Of a stretch of DNA of 64,000 nucleotides, positions 1 to 9,365 are shown in pieces. Position 1 is the first letter of the stretch; each line of letters begins with the position of its first letter. Made by a program: the position numbers and the translations under genes. Source of the stretch: Variovorax sp. OAS795 (GTDB lineage Bacteria; Pseudomonadota; Gammaproteobacteria; Burkholderiales; Burkholderiaceae_C). Location of the stretch: assembly GCF_040546685.1 (NCBI RefSeq), contig NZ_JBEPOH010000001.1:4650001-4714000 (forward strand), read 5' to 3'. The notes under the pieces are model-generated. The model worked only from the letters and a program-made list of their open reading frames with translations. It ran no database searches and was not told the origin of the DNA.

Positions 1-14
1 GCCGGCGCCTGAGG

Positions 15-227
15 CTAGCAGCAGCGTCCCTTGCCCGCGCCGTAGCGCGCCTCGAGCCGCTCGCGGAAGAAGGCCTCGTAGCTCATCGGCGGCCGGTCCG
101 GGTGCGTGGCCGCCATGTGGGTCAGGTAGGCGTCGTAGTCGGGCATGCCGACCATGAGCCGCAGCGACTGCTTGAGCGAGCGGGCGAAGTAGCGCCCGGC
201 TTCCGGCAATGCGAGACCCATGGCCAT
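15..227 (-). CDS. YbdD/YjiX family small protein
   Basis: A 70-residue protein that starts with ATG at 227, two bases after the cstA stop codon, so it is almost certainly translationally coupled to cstA. The sequence has the usual features of the family (formerly DUF466): an N-terminal amphipathic stretch, the [12 protein letters not shown] block around residues 28-39, and a basic tail ending in Gly-Lys-Gly-Arg-Cys-Cys. In enterobacteria ybdD/yjiX always sits directly after cstA or its paralogue btsT. Its biochemical role is not established; a helper role for the carrier is inferred from the coupling. Length is normal for the family. Confidence 0.85.
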   Translation of the reverse strand: MAMGLALPEAGRYFARSLKQSLRLMVGMPDYDAYLTHMAATHPDRPPMSYEAFFRERLEARYGAGKGRCC

Positions 228-229
228 GC

Positions 230-2296
230 TCAGCGCGCGGCCGATGCGGCCAGCGGCTCGAACGGCGTCTCTTGCGCGGTCGGCCGGTTGGCCGCGCGGG
301 CCGCGAGGCATGCCTTGATGCTGTAGACCAGCACGCTCAGCACCACGAACATGAAGAGCGCGCACAGCGCCGCATCGAGCCGGTCGTTGAAGACGATGCG
401 CGACATGGCCTCGGGCGTCTTCGCCGGCGCCACCAGCACGCCGTTGGCAAGGCCTTCGGTGTACTTGGCCGCGTGCGAGAGGAAGCCGATCTTCGGATCG
501 GGCGAGAAGATCTTCTGCCAGCCCGCGGTCAGCGTGCAGGCCAGGAGCCACATGGCCGGCGCAATGGCCACCCACGCATAGCGCTCGCGCTTCATGCGGA
601 ACAACACCACCACGCCCAGCAGCAGCGCCACCGCGGCCAGCATCTGGTTGGAGATGCCGAAGAGCGGCCACAGCGTGTTGATGCCGCCCAGCGGATCGAC
701 CACGCCCTGGTAGAGGAAGTAGCCCCAGGCCGCCACGCACAGCGCCGTGGCAAACAGGTTGGCCGGCAGCGAATCGGTGCGCTTGAGCGCGGGCACGAAG
801 CTGCCCAGCAGGTCTTGCAGCATGAAGCGGCCGGCGCGGGTGCCGGCGTCCACCGCCGTGAGAATGAAGAGCGCCTCGAACAGGATCGCGAAGTGGTACC
901 AGAAGGCCATCATGGCCTGGCCGCCGATCACCTGGTGCAGGATGTGGGCCATGCCCACGGCCAGCGTCGGCGCACCGCCCGCGCGGCCGAGGATGGTGCT
1001 TTCGCCCACGTCCTTGGCGGTTTGCACCAGCATCTCCGGCGTGACCACGAAGCCCCAGCTCGAGATGGTCTGCGCCGCCTGCTGCGCGGTGCTGCCCACC
1101 AGCGCGGCGGGGCTGTTCATTGCAAAGTAGATGCCGGGTTCGATGCATGAAGCCGCCACCAGCGCCATCACCGCGACAAACGATTCGGCCAGCATGCCGC
1201 CGTAGCCGATGAAGCGCGCGTGGCGCTCGTTGTCGAGCATCTTGGGCGTGGTGCCCGACGAGATCAGCGCATGGAAGCCCGACACCGCGCCGCAGGCGAT
1301 GGTGATGAACAGGAACGGGAACATGCTGCCCGCCCACACCGGCCCGCCGCCTTGCGCGAACTGCGTGAGCGCGGGCATCTGCAACGTCGGCATGACGAAC
1401 ACGATGCCCAGCGCCAGCGCGATGATGGTGCCGATCTTCAGGAAGGTCGACAGGTAGTCGCGCGGCGCCAGCAGCAGCCACACCGGCAGGCTGGCGGCAA
1501 CGAAGCCGTAGCCCACCAGCATCCACGTGAGCGCCTTGCCATCGAAGGTGAAGAGCGGCGCCCACGCGGGGTCCTGGCTCACGGCCTGGCCGCCGAAGAT
1601 GGCGAGCATGAGCAGCACGAAGCCGATCACCGAGACCTCGCCGATGCGGCCCGGGCGAATGAAGCGCAGGTACACGCCCATGAAGAGCGCCACCGGAATG
1701 GTGGCCGCCACCGTGAAGGTGCCCCACGGCGATTCGGCCAGCGCCTTGACCACGATCAGCGCCAGTACCGCGAGGATGATGATCATGATCATGAAGGTGC
1801 CGAACAGCGCGATCATGCCGGGCACGGTGCCCATCTCCTGCTTGACCAGGTCGCCGAGCGAGCGGCCGTCGCGCCGCGTGGAGATGAACAGGATGATGAA
1901 GTCCTGCACCGCGCCCGCGAACACCACGCCCGCCAGCACCCACAGCAGCCCGGGCAGGTAGCCCATCTGCGCGGCGAGCACCGGGCCCACCAGCGGGCCG
2001 GCGCCCGCGATGGCCGCGAAGTGATGGCCGAACAGCACGTTCTTGTCGGTGGGCACGTAGTCGAGCCCGTCGTTGTGGCGGTGCGCCGGCGTCTTGCGGT
2101 TGCCGTCCAGCCCGAGCACCTTCTCGGCGATGAAGAGACTGTAGTAGCGGTAGGCGATCAGGTAGGTGCAGATCGCGGCGGTCACCACCCAAAGGGCGTT
2201 GACGCTTTCACCACGGGTCAGGGCGACGGTGGCCAGCGCGAATGCGCCGGCCACGGCCACGACGAGCCACACCAGGTGGCGGCGGATGCTGTGCAT
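230..2296 (-). CDS. cstA: Carbon starvation protein A, pyruvate/peptide carrier
   Basis: A 688-residue inner-membrane protein of the CstA family, strongly hydrophobic throughout, with about 16-18 predicted membrane segments. In E. coli, CstA and its relative BtsT take up pyruvate, and CstA was first linked to peptide uptake during carbon starvation. The ATG at 2296 is chosen because a GAGGAGA ribosome site lies 7-8 nt upstream; an in-frame extension to 2356 has no such site. The signature loop [29 protein letters not shown] sequence near residues 72-98 is intact. Length matches E. coli CstA (about 700). The next gene downstream is the coupled YbdD-like protein. No promoter could be assigned with confidence in 2297-2448. 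Confidence 0.95.
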   Translation of the reverse strand: MHSIRRHLVWLVVAVAGAFALATVALTRGESVNALWVVTAAICTYLIAYRYYSLFIAEKVLGLDGNRKTPAHRHNDGLDYVPTDKNVLFGHHFAAIAGAGPLVGPVLAAQMGYLPGLLWVLAGVVFAGAVQDFIILFISTRRDGRSLGDLVKQEMGTVPGMIALFGTFMIMIIILAVLALIVVKALAESPWGTFTVAATIPVALFMGVYLRFIRPGRIGEVSVIGFVLLMLAIFGGQAVSQDPAWAPLFTFDGKALTWMLVGYGFVAASLPVWLLLAPRDYLSTFLKIGTIIALALGIVFVMPTLQMPALTQFAQGGGPVWAGSMFPFLFITIACGAVSGFHALISSGTTPKMLDNERHARFIGYGGMLAESFVAVMALVAASCIEPGIYFAMNSPAALVGSTAQQAAQTISSWGFVVTPEMLVQTAKDVGESTILGRAGGAPTLAVGMAHILHQVIGGQAMMAFWYHFAILFEALFILTAVDAGTRAGRFMLQDLLGSFVPALKRTDSLPANLFATALCVAAWGYFLYQGVVDPLGGINTLWPLFGISNQMLAAVALLLGVVVLFRMKRERYAWVAIAPAMWLLACTLTAGWQKIFSPDPKIGFLSHAAKYTEGLANGVLVAPAKTPEAMSRIVFNDRLDAALCALFMFVVLSVLVYSIKACLAARAANRPTAQETPFEPLAASAAR

Positions 2297-2448
2297 TGGG
2301 AATGTCTCCTCGGGATTGGAACCCGGGAGTGTTCCCCGACGGCCGCGAAGCCGCATCCGTCGGACCGCGTGGGCGCCCTGCGTGGGAACTCTTAATGGAA
2401 AACCCTAGCCGCGCGACGCGCCCCTGCGCTCCCTGCGCAGCGACCGCG

Positions 2449-2853
2449 TCAGCGGACGGTCGACATGACCGTCGCGCGGCAACGTGGCTGGTCGCGCGGC
2501 GCCAGCAGGTTGCAGTTGTCCAGTGCGCGCTGCTGCATGTCGCTCAGACGGGGCTGCTCGCCGCCCTGCGGGCCGTCCCACTGGCGGTAGGCCGGCGGCG
2601 GCGGCGGTTGTTCGGCCCAGCGCTCCCGGCGCTCGTATTCGCGCCGCTGCTCTCTCTCGTAGGCGCGCTGTTCGCGGCGGTCGTAGCGCTGCTCGCGGTC
2701 GCGCTGCATGCGCCACATGCAGGTGTTGAAATCGACGCCGGAGCGGCCGCTGGCGCAGTAGCGTCGGTCGCCTTCAGGGGAATCGTCGCGCTGCGCGAAC
2801 GCCGGAACGGCGGTGACAAGGCCAAGAACGGCCAGGATGATGAGTTTTTTCAT
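2449..2853 (-). CDS. Small secreted protein with Arg/Glu-rich coiled coil
   Basis: A 134-residue protein of unknown function. An N-terminal signal peptide (MKKLIILAVLGLVTAVPAFA, cleavage expected after Ala20) directs it to the periplasm. The mature part has Cys residues near 32, 44, 108 and 118 that could form disulfides. A highly charged Arg/Glu/Tyr segment (about 50-80) is likely a single helix or coiled coil, and a Pro run follows. The ATG at 2853 is preceded by GGAGAGG. I do not recognise a named family. It stands alone between cstA and the NlpC/P60 gene and is read in the same direction as both. Confidence 0.8.
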   Translation of the reverse strand: MKKLIILAVLGLVTAVPAFAQRDDSPEGDRRYCASGRSGVDFNTCMWRMQRDREQRYDRREQRAYEREQRREYERRERWAEQPPPPPAYRQWDGPQGGEQPRLSDMQQRALDNCNLLAPRDQPRCRATVMSTVR

Positions 2854-2986
2854 GGGGACCTCTCCGAGGTTCGGTGATACCGGCACAGCATGCCACACCG
2901 ATCGTTCCGCCCCAAGGCAGGCATCCCCGTAGAACCAATGTCAACGCTCGTCCGTTAAGTCGGATTGAGCGGGGCGTTCCAAACCC

Positions 2987-3499
2987 CTAGAGTCGCCGCG
3001 CCTGCATCGGCTGGCGCGACCAGTAGACACCATCGAGCCGGTCGAGCCGCACCTCGCCGCCGGTCGATGGGGCATGCACGAACTGGCCTGCACCCACGTA
3101 GATGCCCGCGTGCGTGGGGGTGGAAGCGCCGAAGATCACCAGGTCGCCCGAGCGGATGTCGGACGCGGCCACCGGCCGGCCGAACGCCGCCATGCGGGCC
3201 ACCGTGCGCGGCGTGGCCTGGCCCGCGCTGTTCTGGTAGACGTAGCCGATGAGCCCGCTGCAATCGAAACCGCCTTCCGGCGTGTTACCACCGTAACGGT
3301 ACGGCGTGCCGACCAGGCCCAGCGCATGGATCGCGACGCCGTTCGATTGTTCGGCCGTGAGCGGCGAGCTGCTGTAGCCGGCCGAAGGCGCCGGCGCCCG
3401 GGGGCTGGCGCAACCCAGCGCGAGCAGGCAGGCGCCTATGGAAAGCAGCCGGAGCAGCAGCGGCATGCGGCGACGGGTGGGTGCGGATGCGTCATCCAT
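2987..3499 (-). CDS. NlpC/P60 family lipoprotein, cell-wall endopeptidase
   Basis: A 170-residue lipoprotein. Residues 12-29 are hydrophobic and end in a lipobox (LALGC) with Cys30 as the lipid anchor. The rest is an NlpC/P60 domain with Cys80 in FDCSGL, His130 in THAGIYVG and His142, matching the Cys-His-His catalytic set. Such enzymes cut D-gamma-Glu-diaminopimelate bonds in peptidoglycan stem peptides, here probably from the outer-membrane inner face. The start is uncertain: ATG 3499 is used, and ATG 3466 would also keep the lipobox. No operon partner is obvious. Confidence 0.88.
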   Translation of the reverse strand: MDDASAPTRRRMPLLLRLLSIGACLLALGCASPRAPAPSAGYSSSPLTAEQSNGVAIHALGLVGTPYRYGGNTPEGGFDCSGLIGYVYQNSAGQATPRTVARMAAFGRPVAASDIRSGDLVIFGASTPTHAGIYVGAGQFVHAPSTGGEVRLDRLDGVYWSRQPMQARRL

Positions 3500-3593
3500 G
3501 GGGCATGGCGGGTCTTGTGGACGTGGCCGCACTCTATCGCATCGCCCCTGCGAAGGCTCGCCCTCCGCAGGGCCGCAACCGCCCCCGCGTGCT

Positions 3594-3962
3594 TCAGAAA
3601 CTCAAGGTTGCCGCGCCCTGCTTGATGAGCTCGTGCATCACGCTCGACCCGGCGATGACGACGCCTTCGAGCAGGTTCTCCTGCGTGTAGCCGCGGCTCT
3701 TGACGCAGGGGGTGCAGGCCCAGAGCGTGCCGCCGCGGCCGATGAAGTCGCGCAGCATGTCGGCCAGCGGCTCCAGCGGCTTGACGTGTGTGCTGTCGGA
3801 CGCGCCGCGCCGCACGAGGTCGACGCCCGCGCTCGTGAGGAAAATGGATACCTTGAGGCCCGAGGTCATTCCGCCCAGCGCGATGACGAGCCCGACGGAG
3901 GACAATTCATGGTCGATTCCATGCGTAATCACCACAACCAGATCGCGTGCATCGGTGTTCAT
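3594..3962 (-). CDS. DsrE/DsrF-like family protein
   Basis: A 122-residue cytoplasmic protein with the alpha/beta pattern of the DsrE/YchN family: a first beta strand (VVVITHG), a Gly-rich region, and Cys83 and Cys86 in a WACTPC motif, the usual site of the reactive Cys in persulfide-handling members. Function in sulfur transfer is inferred from the family only. ATG 3962 is preceded by GGAGA at suitable spacing; ATG 3974 is a weaker alternative. It is divergent from the AraC gene starting at 4024, so the two share a short promoter region and may be linked in regulation. Confidence 0.8.
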   Translation of the reverse strand: MNTDARDLVVVITHGIDHELSSVGLVIALGGMTSGLKVSIFLTSAGVDLVRRGASDSTHVKPLEPLADMLRDFIGRGGTLWACTPCVKSRGYTQENLLEGVVIAGSSVMHELIKQGAATLSF

Positions 3963-4023
3963 TGCTGTCTCCATCGAATGAGTTTGAGTGAAGGCAGCGT
4001 ACGCTTCGTGCCGGAGGCCGACC

Positions 4024-5037
4024 ATGACCAAAATGCCGGAAGTCTTGACCCAAACAGCGCCAGGCCCTGCGAACGACATGCTGTCCGACCTGCTGGAGAG
4101 CATGCAGGTCAGCGGCATGGTGCTGTTCCGCGCCGAGTTCCGCGAACCGTGGTCGGTGACCAGCGCCGATTCGGGCCAGCTGGCCGCGATGCTCTCGCTC
4201 GGCACGAGCCGGGTGATTCCGTTCCACGTCATCGGTTCGGGCGGCTGCCGGCTCGACCTGCCCGACCGGGAACAACCCGTGTGGCTGAACAGCGGAGACG
4301 CCGTGCTGCTGCCCTATGGCGGCCTGCATCGCCTGAGCGGCGCGGACGCCACGGCGCCGGTGCACATCGGCCAGTTGCTGCCGCAGCTCCCGTGGGCCGG
4401 CATGCCGGTGGTCGAGCATGGCGGAGGCGGCAATTGCACCAGCATCATCTGCGGGTTCATCCGCTGCGACGAGCTGCTGTTCCACCCCGTGCTGCGGCAC
4501 CTGCCCGACGTGCTCCACATCAGCCCCGACACCACGCCGGCCGATCAATGGCTCGCGACCACCATCCGCCATACCGTGACCGAAGCGAGCCGGGCCCAGC
4601 CCGGCTGGCGAAGCATGCTGCCGCGCCTGACCGAGTTGATGTTCGTGGAGATCCTGCGCAAGCACATGCAGGGGCTGTCGGCGGACGAGGTGGGCTGGTT
4701 CGCGGCATACAACGATGGCGTGGTCGGGGCGGCGCTGAGGCTCTTGCATGCAGAGCCGCTGCAGGACTGGACCCTCGAGAGCCTGGCACGCGGCGTGGGC
4801 GTGTCGCGCACGGTGCTGAGCGAACGCTTCAGGCATTTTCTCGACCAGCCGCCCATTCAATACCTCGGGCACTGGCGCCTGCAGCTCGCGGCAAAGCACC
4901 TGAAGAGCAGCGAACTGCCGATCAAGACCATTGCCGATCATGCGAAGTACGAGTCGGAGGCGGCCTTCAGCCGCGCGTTCAAGCGGCGCTTCGGCCTGCC
5001 ACCCGGGGACTGGCGAAGGCGGCAGGCCGTGCGCTGA
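4024..5037 (+). CDS. AraC family transcriptional regulator with cupin sensor domain
   Basis: A 337-residue regulator. The N-terminal 200 residues form a cupin-type effector domain of the kind found in AraC_binding_2/cupin_6 proteins (RVIPFHVIGSGG, GDAVLLPYGG). The last 100 residues hold the two AraC helix-turn-helix units, including LESLARGVGVSRTVLSERF and the second motif ending in FSRAFKRRFGLPPGDWR. ATG 4024 has GGAGG just upstream. Divergent from the DsrE-like gene, which is a natural target candidate. The ligand is unknown. Confidence 0.92.
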   Translation: MTKMPEVLTQTAPGPANDMLSDLLESMQVSGMVLFRAEFREPWSVTSADSGQLAAMLSLGTSRVIPFHVIGSGGCRLDLPDREQPVWLNSGDAVLLPYGGLHRLSGADATAPVHIGQLLPQLPWAGMPVVEHGGGGNCTSIICGFIRCDELLFHPVLRHLPDVLHISPDTTPADQWLATTIRHTVTEASRAQPGWRSMLPRLTELMFVEILRKHMQGLSADEVGWFAAYNDGVVGAALRLLHAEPLQDWTLESLARGVGVSRTVLSERFRHFLDQPPIQYLGHWRLQLAAKHLKSSELPIKTIADHAKYESEAAFSRAFKRRFGLPPGDWRRRQAVR

Positions 5038-5056
5038 CGCATGGCACGATCAGCGC

Positions 5057-5617
5057 ATGCCCGAGCCATCCCGCCGCATACCGTACCGCACCTGGCCAGC
5101 GGCGTTCGCCGTTCTCCTGGCCATGGCCGCCTACGTGGGCGGCCTCGTGTTCTGGGACAGGCACACGCCCGCCAACCGGCCCTTGGCTGCGGGTGAGATG
5201 ATCGAGGTCGGCCGCGCGCGATTCGTTCCCGCCAGCGGATGGGAGATGGACGTGTCGCGCTCGAAGGCGGGCCGGTCGCTCATGCTGTTCAAGGGCGGCC
5301 ACAAGTTCATGGTGACGACCGGCCCGTGGTCGGGCGGGCCCGACGGTCCGCTGGTGCGCCAGCAGCGCCTCATGGAGCGCGCCCAGCGGCTGCGCATCGA
5401 TGGCGATGTCTCGGACTTCGTCACGCCCTGGGGGTTGCAGGGCAAGACCTTCGCCTACTACAGCGCCACGCTGGCCGGCCGCTTCTGGCAGGTGGTTGAC
5501 CTCCGGCGCCGGTCGCTGGTGCAGGTCGACTTCTACGGTGCCACCGACGGCCTGAGCGAAGCGATGGAGGACGCCAGCAGCATGCTCGAGTCGATGGACC
5601 TGGAGGCGCCGCCATGA
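5057..5617 (+). CDS. Membrane-anchored protein of unknown function
   Basis: A 186-residue protein with one N-terminal membrane segment (about residues 13-33) and a soluble domain expected to be periplasmic. The soluble part begins with a Gly-Trp strand (ASGWEMDVSRSK) and has the alternating strand pattern seen in PsbP/DcrB-like folds, but I cannot name a family. It starts 19 nt after the AraC gene and its stop overlaps the start of the PrsW gene by 4 nt (ATGA), so it is probably made with that protease and could be a partner or substrate. No Cys for lipid attachment. Confidence 0.75.
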   Translation: MPEPSRRIPYRTWPAAFAVLLAMAAYVGGLVFWDRHTPANRPLAAGEMIEVGRARFVPASGWEMDVSRSKAGRSLMLFKGGHKFMVTTGPWSGGPDGPLVRQQRLMERAQRLRIDGDVSDFVTPWGLQGKTFAYYSATLAGRFWQVVDLRRRSLVQVDFYGATDGLSEAMEDASSMLESMDLEAPP

Positions 5618-6804
5618 ACCGCCACGCCGCCGCGCGACGCGAGCCGGGCGACTGGCCCGTCGGCACCGACCCGTTCTTCCAGCCGCGCCGCGCAGCCTTC
5701 TGGGTGCTGGCGGCGCTGATCGTCAACGGCCTGTTCTACACGGCCCACATGTTCTGGACCGGGTTCCGCGTGGTCCCCGTCACCGCCGTGCTCGGCATCC
5801 TGGTGTGGGCCATTTACACCCTGGCCTTTCTCCTCGTCTTCCGGGCGCTGGACCTGCTGGAGCAGCACCCGCCAGCAGCGTTTGCGTTGGCTTTTGCATG
5901 GGGCGGGCTGGGCGCGGTGTACTTTGCGGCGCCGGCGAACATCGCGATCCAGAGCCTGTGCGCCAAGCTGGTGTCGCCGGATTTCGGCGCGGCCTGGGGG
6001 CCGGCCGTCGCGGGGCCGATCACCGAGGAATTCTTGAAGCTGGCCGGCGTCGTGCTGGTGGTGCTGGTCGCGCGCAACCAGTTCCAGACCTGCCTTTCGG
6101 TGCTGATCGTGGGCGCCATGACGGGACTCGGCTTCCAGGTGGTCGAGAACCTTTGGTACACCGTCAATGCATCCATGCACTTTCCGCTCGAGAACCAGGT
6201 GTACCCCGTGCTCCTCAACCTGCTCACGCGCGGGCTGCTGAGCGGGCTCTGGAGCCATGCGGCCTACACCACGATCTCCTCCTTCGGCGTTGCGTGGTTC
6301 CTGCTCCACCCACAGCGCCCGATGGCAGCGAGGATCGCATGCGCCCTGCTGTGCTTCGCGCTCGCGTGGGCCATGCACTTCATCTGGAATTCGCCGTGGC
6401 TCGAGGATCTGTTCGATGGCGGGTACGGCCAGATGGCACTGCTGCTGGCCGTCAAGGGCATTCCCGCGATGGCCGCGGCCTGGCTCTTCTGGCGCGAAGC
6501 AGCGCGCGAAAACGGCAGCTACCTTCATGCGCAGGCGGCCTACTTCGTGCCGGAGCGCGACCTGATCCGCGACGACGAATGGCTGCGCCTGGGCGCGCCC
6601 TTGCTGCGCTACAGGGTGCGCAGGCAGATCGGCTGGCGCTTCGGCCTGCGCGCGCGGCGGCTGAAGACGCAACTGCAGCGCGAGCAGTTGCGGCTCGTGC
6701 GCAAGGCGATGACCTACGGACGCGGCGCACAGACGCTGCGGCACGAAGTCGCGATCCGGCGCCTGCGGGCCGAGCTGGACCCGCTGCTTGCCGCACAGCC
6801 CTGA
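5614..6804 (+). CDS. PrsW family intramembrane metalloprotease
   Basis: A 396-residue membrane protein with about seven or eight membrane segments. The family's catalytic signatures are present: Glu138-Glu139 in GPITEEFLK, Glu178-Asn179 in GFQVVEN, and His215 in WSHAAYT. PrsW of Bacillus subtilis is a site-1 protease that cuts an anti-sigma factor; substrates of proteobacterial members are mostly unknown. The 130-residue C-terminal tail is rich in Arg and Leu and is probably cytoplasmic and helical. The gene overlaps the upstream anchored unknown by 4 nt and is followed after 22 nt by an extensin-like gene, forming a likely three-gene operon. Confidence 0.88.
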   Translation: MNRHAAARREPGDWPVGTDPFFQPRRAAFWVLAALIVNGLFYTAHMFWTGFRVVPVTAVLGILVWAIYTLAFLLVFRALDLLEQHPPAAFALAFAWGGLGAVYFAAPANIAIQSLCAKLVSPDFGAAWGPAVAGPITEEFLKLAGVVLVVLVARNQFQTCLSVLIVGAMTGLGFQVVENLWYTVNASMHFPLENQVYPVLLNLLTRGLLSGLWSHAAYTTISSFGVAWFLLHPQRPMAARIACALLCFALAWAMHFIWNSPWLEDLFDGGYGQMALLLAVKGIPAMAAAWLFWREAARENGSYLHAQAAYFVPERDLIRDDEWLRLGAPLLRYRVRRQIGWRFGLRARRLKTQLQREQLRLVRKAMTYGRGAQTLRHEVAIRRLRAELDPLLAAQP

Positions 6805-6826
6805 CGCGGCACGCAGGATCCGCGGC

Positions 6827-7618
6827 ATGGCGCCTTCCGACGACCCGGTCGAGCCGACGGCATCGCGCCGCAAGCGCCGGCTCGGCGCGGCCATGGCTTG
6901 CGCCGCGCTCGCATTGGGCGCGGTGGCTGCGTGGGCCGTCGCCACCGGCGCCGTCGAGATTCCGGAGCGCTTCAACCCGTGGGCGCCGCTGGACGTGGCC
7001 GCCCCACCCGACTGGCTGACCGGCTTCAAGCTCTCGCGTGCGCGCCGCGACCCGGCGCGCTGCCTTGCGGCGCTGGCGCAAACCGGCATGCAGTACGACC
7101 GGCTGCCCGATCGCGTCACCGGCCCCGGCTGCGGTTTCGAGAACGCCGTGAGGCTGCGTTCCGCCGGCGTGCGCCTGGGGACCGCACCCTCGCTCAGCTG
7201 CCCGATGGCGCTGTCCTTCTTCATGTGGGAGACGCACGCGCTGCAGCCCGCCGCCATGCAGCGCTTCGGCCAGCCGGTGGTGGCCATCGACCACCTCGGC
7301 AGCTATGCCTGCCGCAACGTGAACCGCGGCGAAGGCGCCGTGCCCGGTGCGTCGCGCAGCCGGCACGCGACGGCCGATGCGCTGGATGTGGCGGGCCTCG
7401 TGCTGGCCGATGGCAGGCGCATCACCGTGCTGCAAGCCTGGCCCCGCGACCGTGCGGCCACCGGTGCCGAGACCACCAGCGATCCCGCGGCGATGCTGCT
7501 GCTCGACGCGCACCGCGGCGCCTGCCGCTTCTTCAATGGCGTGCTCGGCCCCGACTACAACGCCGTGCACCGCGACCACCTGCACCTGGAGACCGGCGGC
7601 TACGACATGTGCCGTTGA
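6827..7618 (+). CDS. Extensin-like C-terminal domain protein
   Basis: A 263-residue protein with a basic N-terminus, one membrane segment (about 20-40) and an extracytoplasmic extensin-like_C domain. Features of that domain are visible: conserved Cys residues (CLAAL, GPGCGFEN, LSCPMA, SYACRN), SRHATADALDVAG with His-Ala-x-x-Asp-Ala-Leu-Asp, and a final DHLHLETGGYDMC. The fold resembles LAS/D-Ala-D-Ala peptidases, and the His/Asp set would fit a zinc site, so a cell-wall role is plausible but unproven. Starts 22 nt after the PrsW gene. Confidence 0.82.
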   Translation: MAPSDDPVEPTASRRKRRLGAAMACAALALGAVAAWAVATGAVEIPERFNPWAPLDVAAPPDWLTGFKLSRARRDPARCLAALAQTGMQYDRLPDRVTGPGCGFENAVRLRSAGVRLGTAPSLSCPMALSFFMWETHALQPAAMQRFGQPVVAIDHLGSYACRNVNRGEGAVPGASRSRHATADALDVAGLVLADGRRITVLQAWPRDRAATGAETTSDPAAMLLLDAHRGACRFFNGVLGPDYNAVHRDHLHLETGGYDMCR

Positions 7619-7785
7619 CAACGTCGGCCCGGCTTGCCCGCACCGGTGAGAACCTTGGAGCTACATCGCATGCGCGGCCGTTGAAAAGCGCTGGCCGGCC
7701 GCAGGGTATTCACACAGAATGCCGCGGGTGCCGACCCTGCTTGCGGCACATCCATCGCTTCCCGCGAAGACCCAAGGACCCGCCC

Positions 7786-9357
7786 ATGAAGTGCTCGCTC
7801 CGCCATTCACTCGCCACCATTGCCGCGGCCTTCGGCCTTGCCGTCGTGCTGGCCTCCTGCGGTGGCGGGGGTGGCGGCGGCGGTGGGGGTGGCGCAGGCA
7901 TCGGCCTTCCAATCGCGCCCGCGCCGCCCACCACGGCGCAGCTGCCCGAACGCGAGGCGCTCATCGCCCGCGCACGGGCCCTCGAAATCAACACGCCCTA
8001 CGTGCCGCCACCCGGCAACGTGCTGGAGCACAACACCTCCGGCTATGCCAAGGCGATGTGCTCCGCGGTGTTCATCACCGGCATCGACCCCGACGTTGCG
8101 GCCGAAAGCCTGGGCTACTTCGTCGGGCCGTACGACCAGCGCAAGAACGTCGGCAAGCCGGTGGTCGACCGCGCCAGGAAAGAAGTCCGCATCTCGATTC
8201 CCAATGGCCCGACGCTGGTGGCGCGCCACTTCGGCTCGCAGGGCTGCGTCACGCTGCCGGCCGGCCGCGACGACGTGTTCTTCACGCCCGTGGTGGTGAC
8301 GAGCACGCTGCCCGATCCCGCGACGCAACCCTGGCCCATGGGCGACGTGCTGCCCGGCGACGCGCCGCCTGCGCAGGTCAACATGGCCAAGGTCAACGAG
8401 GCCGTGGAGGCCGCCTTCAGCGTGCAGGAGGCCTACACATCGGCCTTCGTGGTCACGCACAAGGGACGCATCATTGCCGAGCGCTACATGAACGGCATCG
8501 GCGCCACGACGCCGCTCGAATCGTGGTCGATGGGCAAGAGCGTGGTCGCCACGATGATGGGCGTGCTCATCAAGCAGGGTGTGTACAGGCTCGACCAGCC
8601 CGCGCCGATACCCGAGTGGCAAACCGCCGGCGACGAGCGGCAGAAGATCAAGATCTCCGACATCCTGCAGATGTCGAGCGGGCTGCGCATCAAGGCGCCG
8701 GACGACCCGGACTTCGATCCCAACGGCACCTACCCGGACCACATCTACTACTACACCGGCCGCATCAACGCCTTCAACTATGCGGCCACGCGGCCGCAGC
8801 AGTGGCCGCCCGGCGCGGTGGGCCGCTACCGCAATACCGATCCGGTGCTTGCCAACTACCTGGTCCGCCTCGCGGTGGAAAAGCGCGGCGAGGAGTACCT
8901 CTCGTTTCCCCAGCGCGCGCTCTTCGACAAGATCGGCATCCGCTCGATGGTGATCGAGACCGATCCCTACGGCAACTTTCTGACCCAGGGCTACGACTTC
9001 ATGTCCGCGCGCGACTGGGCCCGCCTTGGCAATCTCTATCTGCAGGACGGCGTGTGGAACGGCGAGCGCCTCCTGCCCGAAGGCTTCGTCAACTTCGTGA
9101 GCAGCGTGGCACCGGCATGGGCCGCGGACAAGCGCCCGATCTATGGCGGCTTCTTCTGGCTCAACGGAACGGGCGCGCTGTCGGTGCCGACGTCGGCCTA
9201 CTACATGCTTGGCGCCGGAGGCCAGTTCGTGGTCGTGGTGCCGTCGCACGATCTCATCGTGGTGCGCATCGGGTACTCGAAGGGAGAACGCTTCGCGGCC
9301 TCCACGCTGAACCAAGCACTTGCGCTGCTGACGTCCGCGGTTCCGCGCGTGCGCTGA
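7786..9357 (+). CDS. Serine hydrolase lipoprotein of the beta-lactamase fold
   Basis: A 523-residue lipoprotein. The signal ends in LASC with Cys25 as the lipid site, followed at once by an unbroken run of 11 Gly residues that would act as a flexible tether. The C-terminal half is a class C beta-lactamase/esterase-type domain: Ser248-x-x-Lys251 in WSMGKS is the nucleophile motif and Tyr348-Arg-Asn350 is the YxN motif. The family includes D-aminopeptidases, esterases and PBPs, so the substrate cannot be named. An AAGGA site precedes ATG 7786. It is convergent with the SDR gene, 8 nt apart. Confidence 0.87.
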   Translation: MKCSLRHSLATIAAAFGLAVVLASCGGGGGGGGGGGAGIGLPIAPAPPTTAQLPEREALIARARALEINTPYVPPPGNVLEHNTSGYAKAMCSAVFITGIDPDVAAESLGYFVGPYDQRKNVGKPVVDRARKEVRISIPNGPTLVARHFGSQGCVTLPAGRDDVFFTPVVVTSTLPDPATQPWPMGDVLPGDAPPAQVNMAKVNEAVEAAFSVQEAYTSAFVVTHKGRIIAERYMNGIGATTPLESWSMGKSVVATMMGVLIKQGVYRLDQPAPIPEWQTAGDERQKIKISDILQMSSGLRIKAPDDPDFDPNGTYPDHIYYYTGRINAFNYAATRPQQWPPGAVGRYRNTDPVLANYLVRLAVEKRGEEYLSFPQRALFDKIGIRSMVIETDPYGNFLTQGYDFMSARDWARLGNLYLQDGVWNGERLLPEGFVNFVSSVAPAWAADKRPIYGGFFWLNGTGALSVPTSAYYMLGAGGQFVVVVPSHDLIVVRIGYSKGERFAASTLNQALALLTSAVPRVR

Positions 9358-9365
9358 TCTGCCGG

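Noticed and set aside
15..2192. A long minus-strand open frame over cstA
   Set aside because: Only its last 70 codons (the YbdD-like protein) are real; the rest is a shadow of cstA, rich in Arg, Ala and Gly as expected for high-G+C frame shadows.
5533..7287. A 584-codon open frame opposite the PrsW and extensin-like genes
   Set aside because: Composition is that of an antisense shadow, and the plus-strand genes have clear family motifs and tight spacing.
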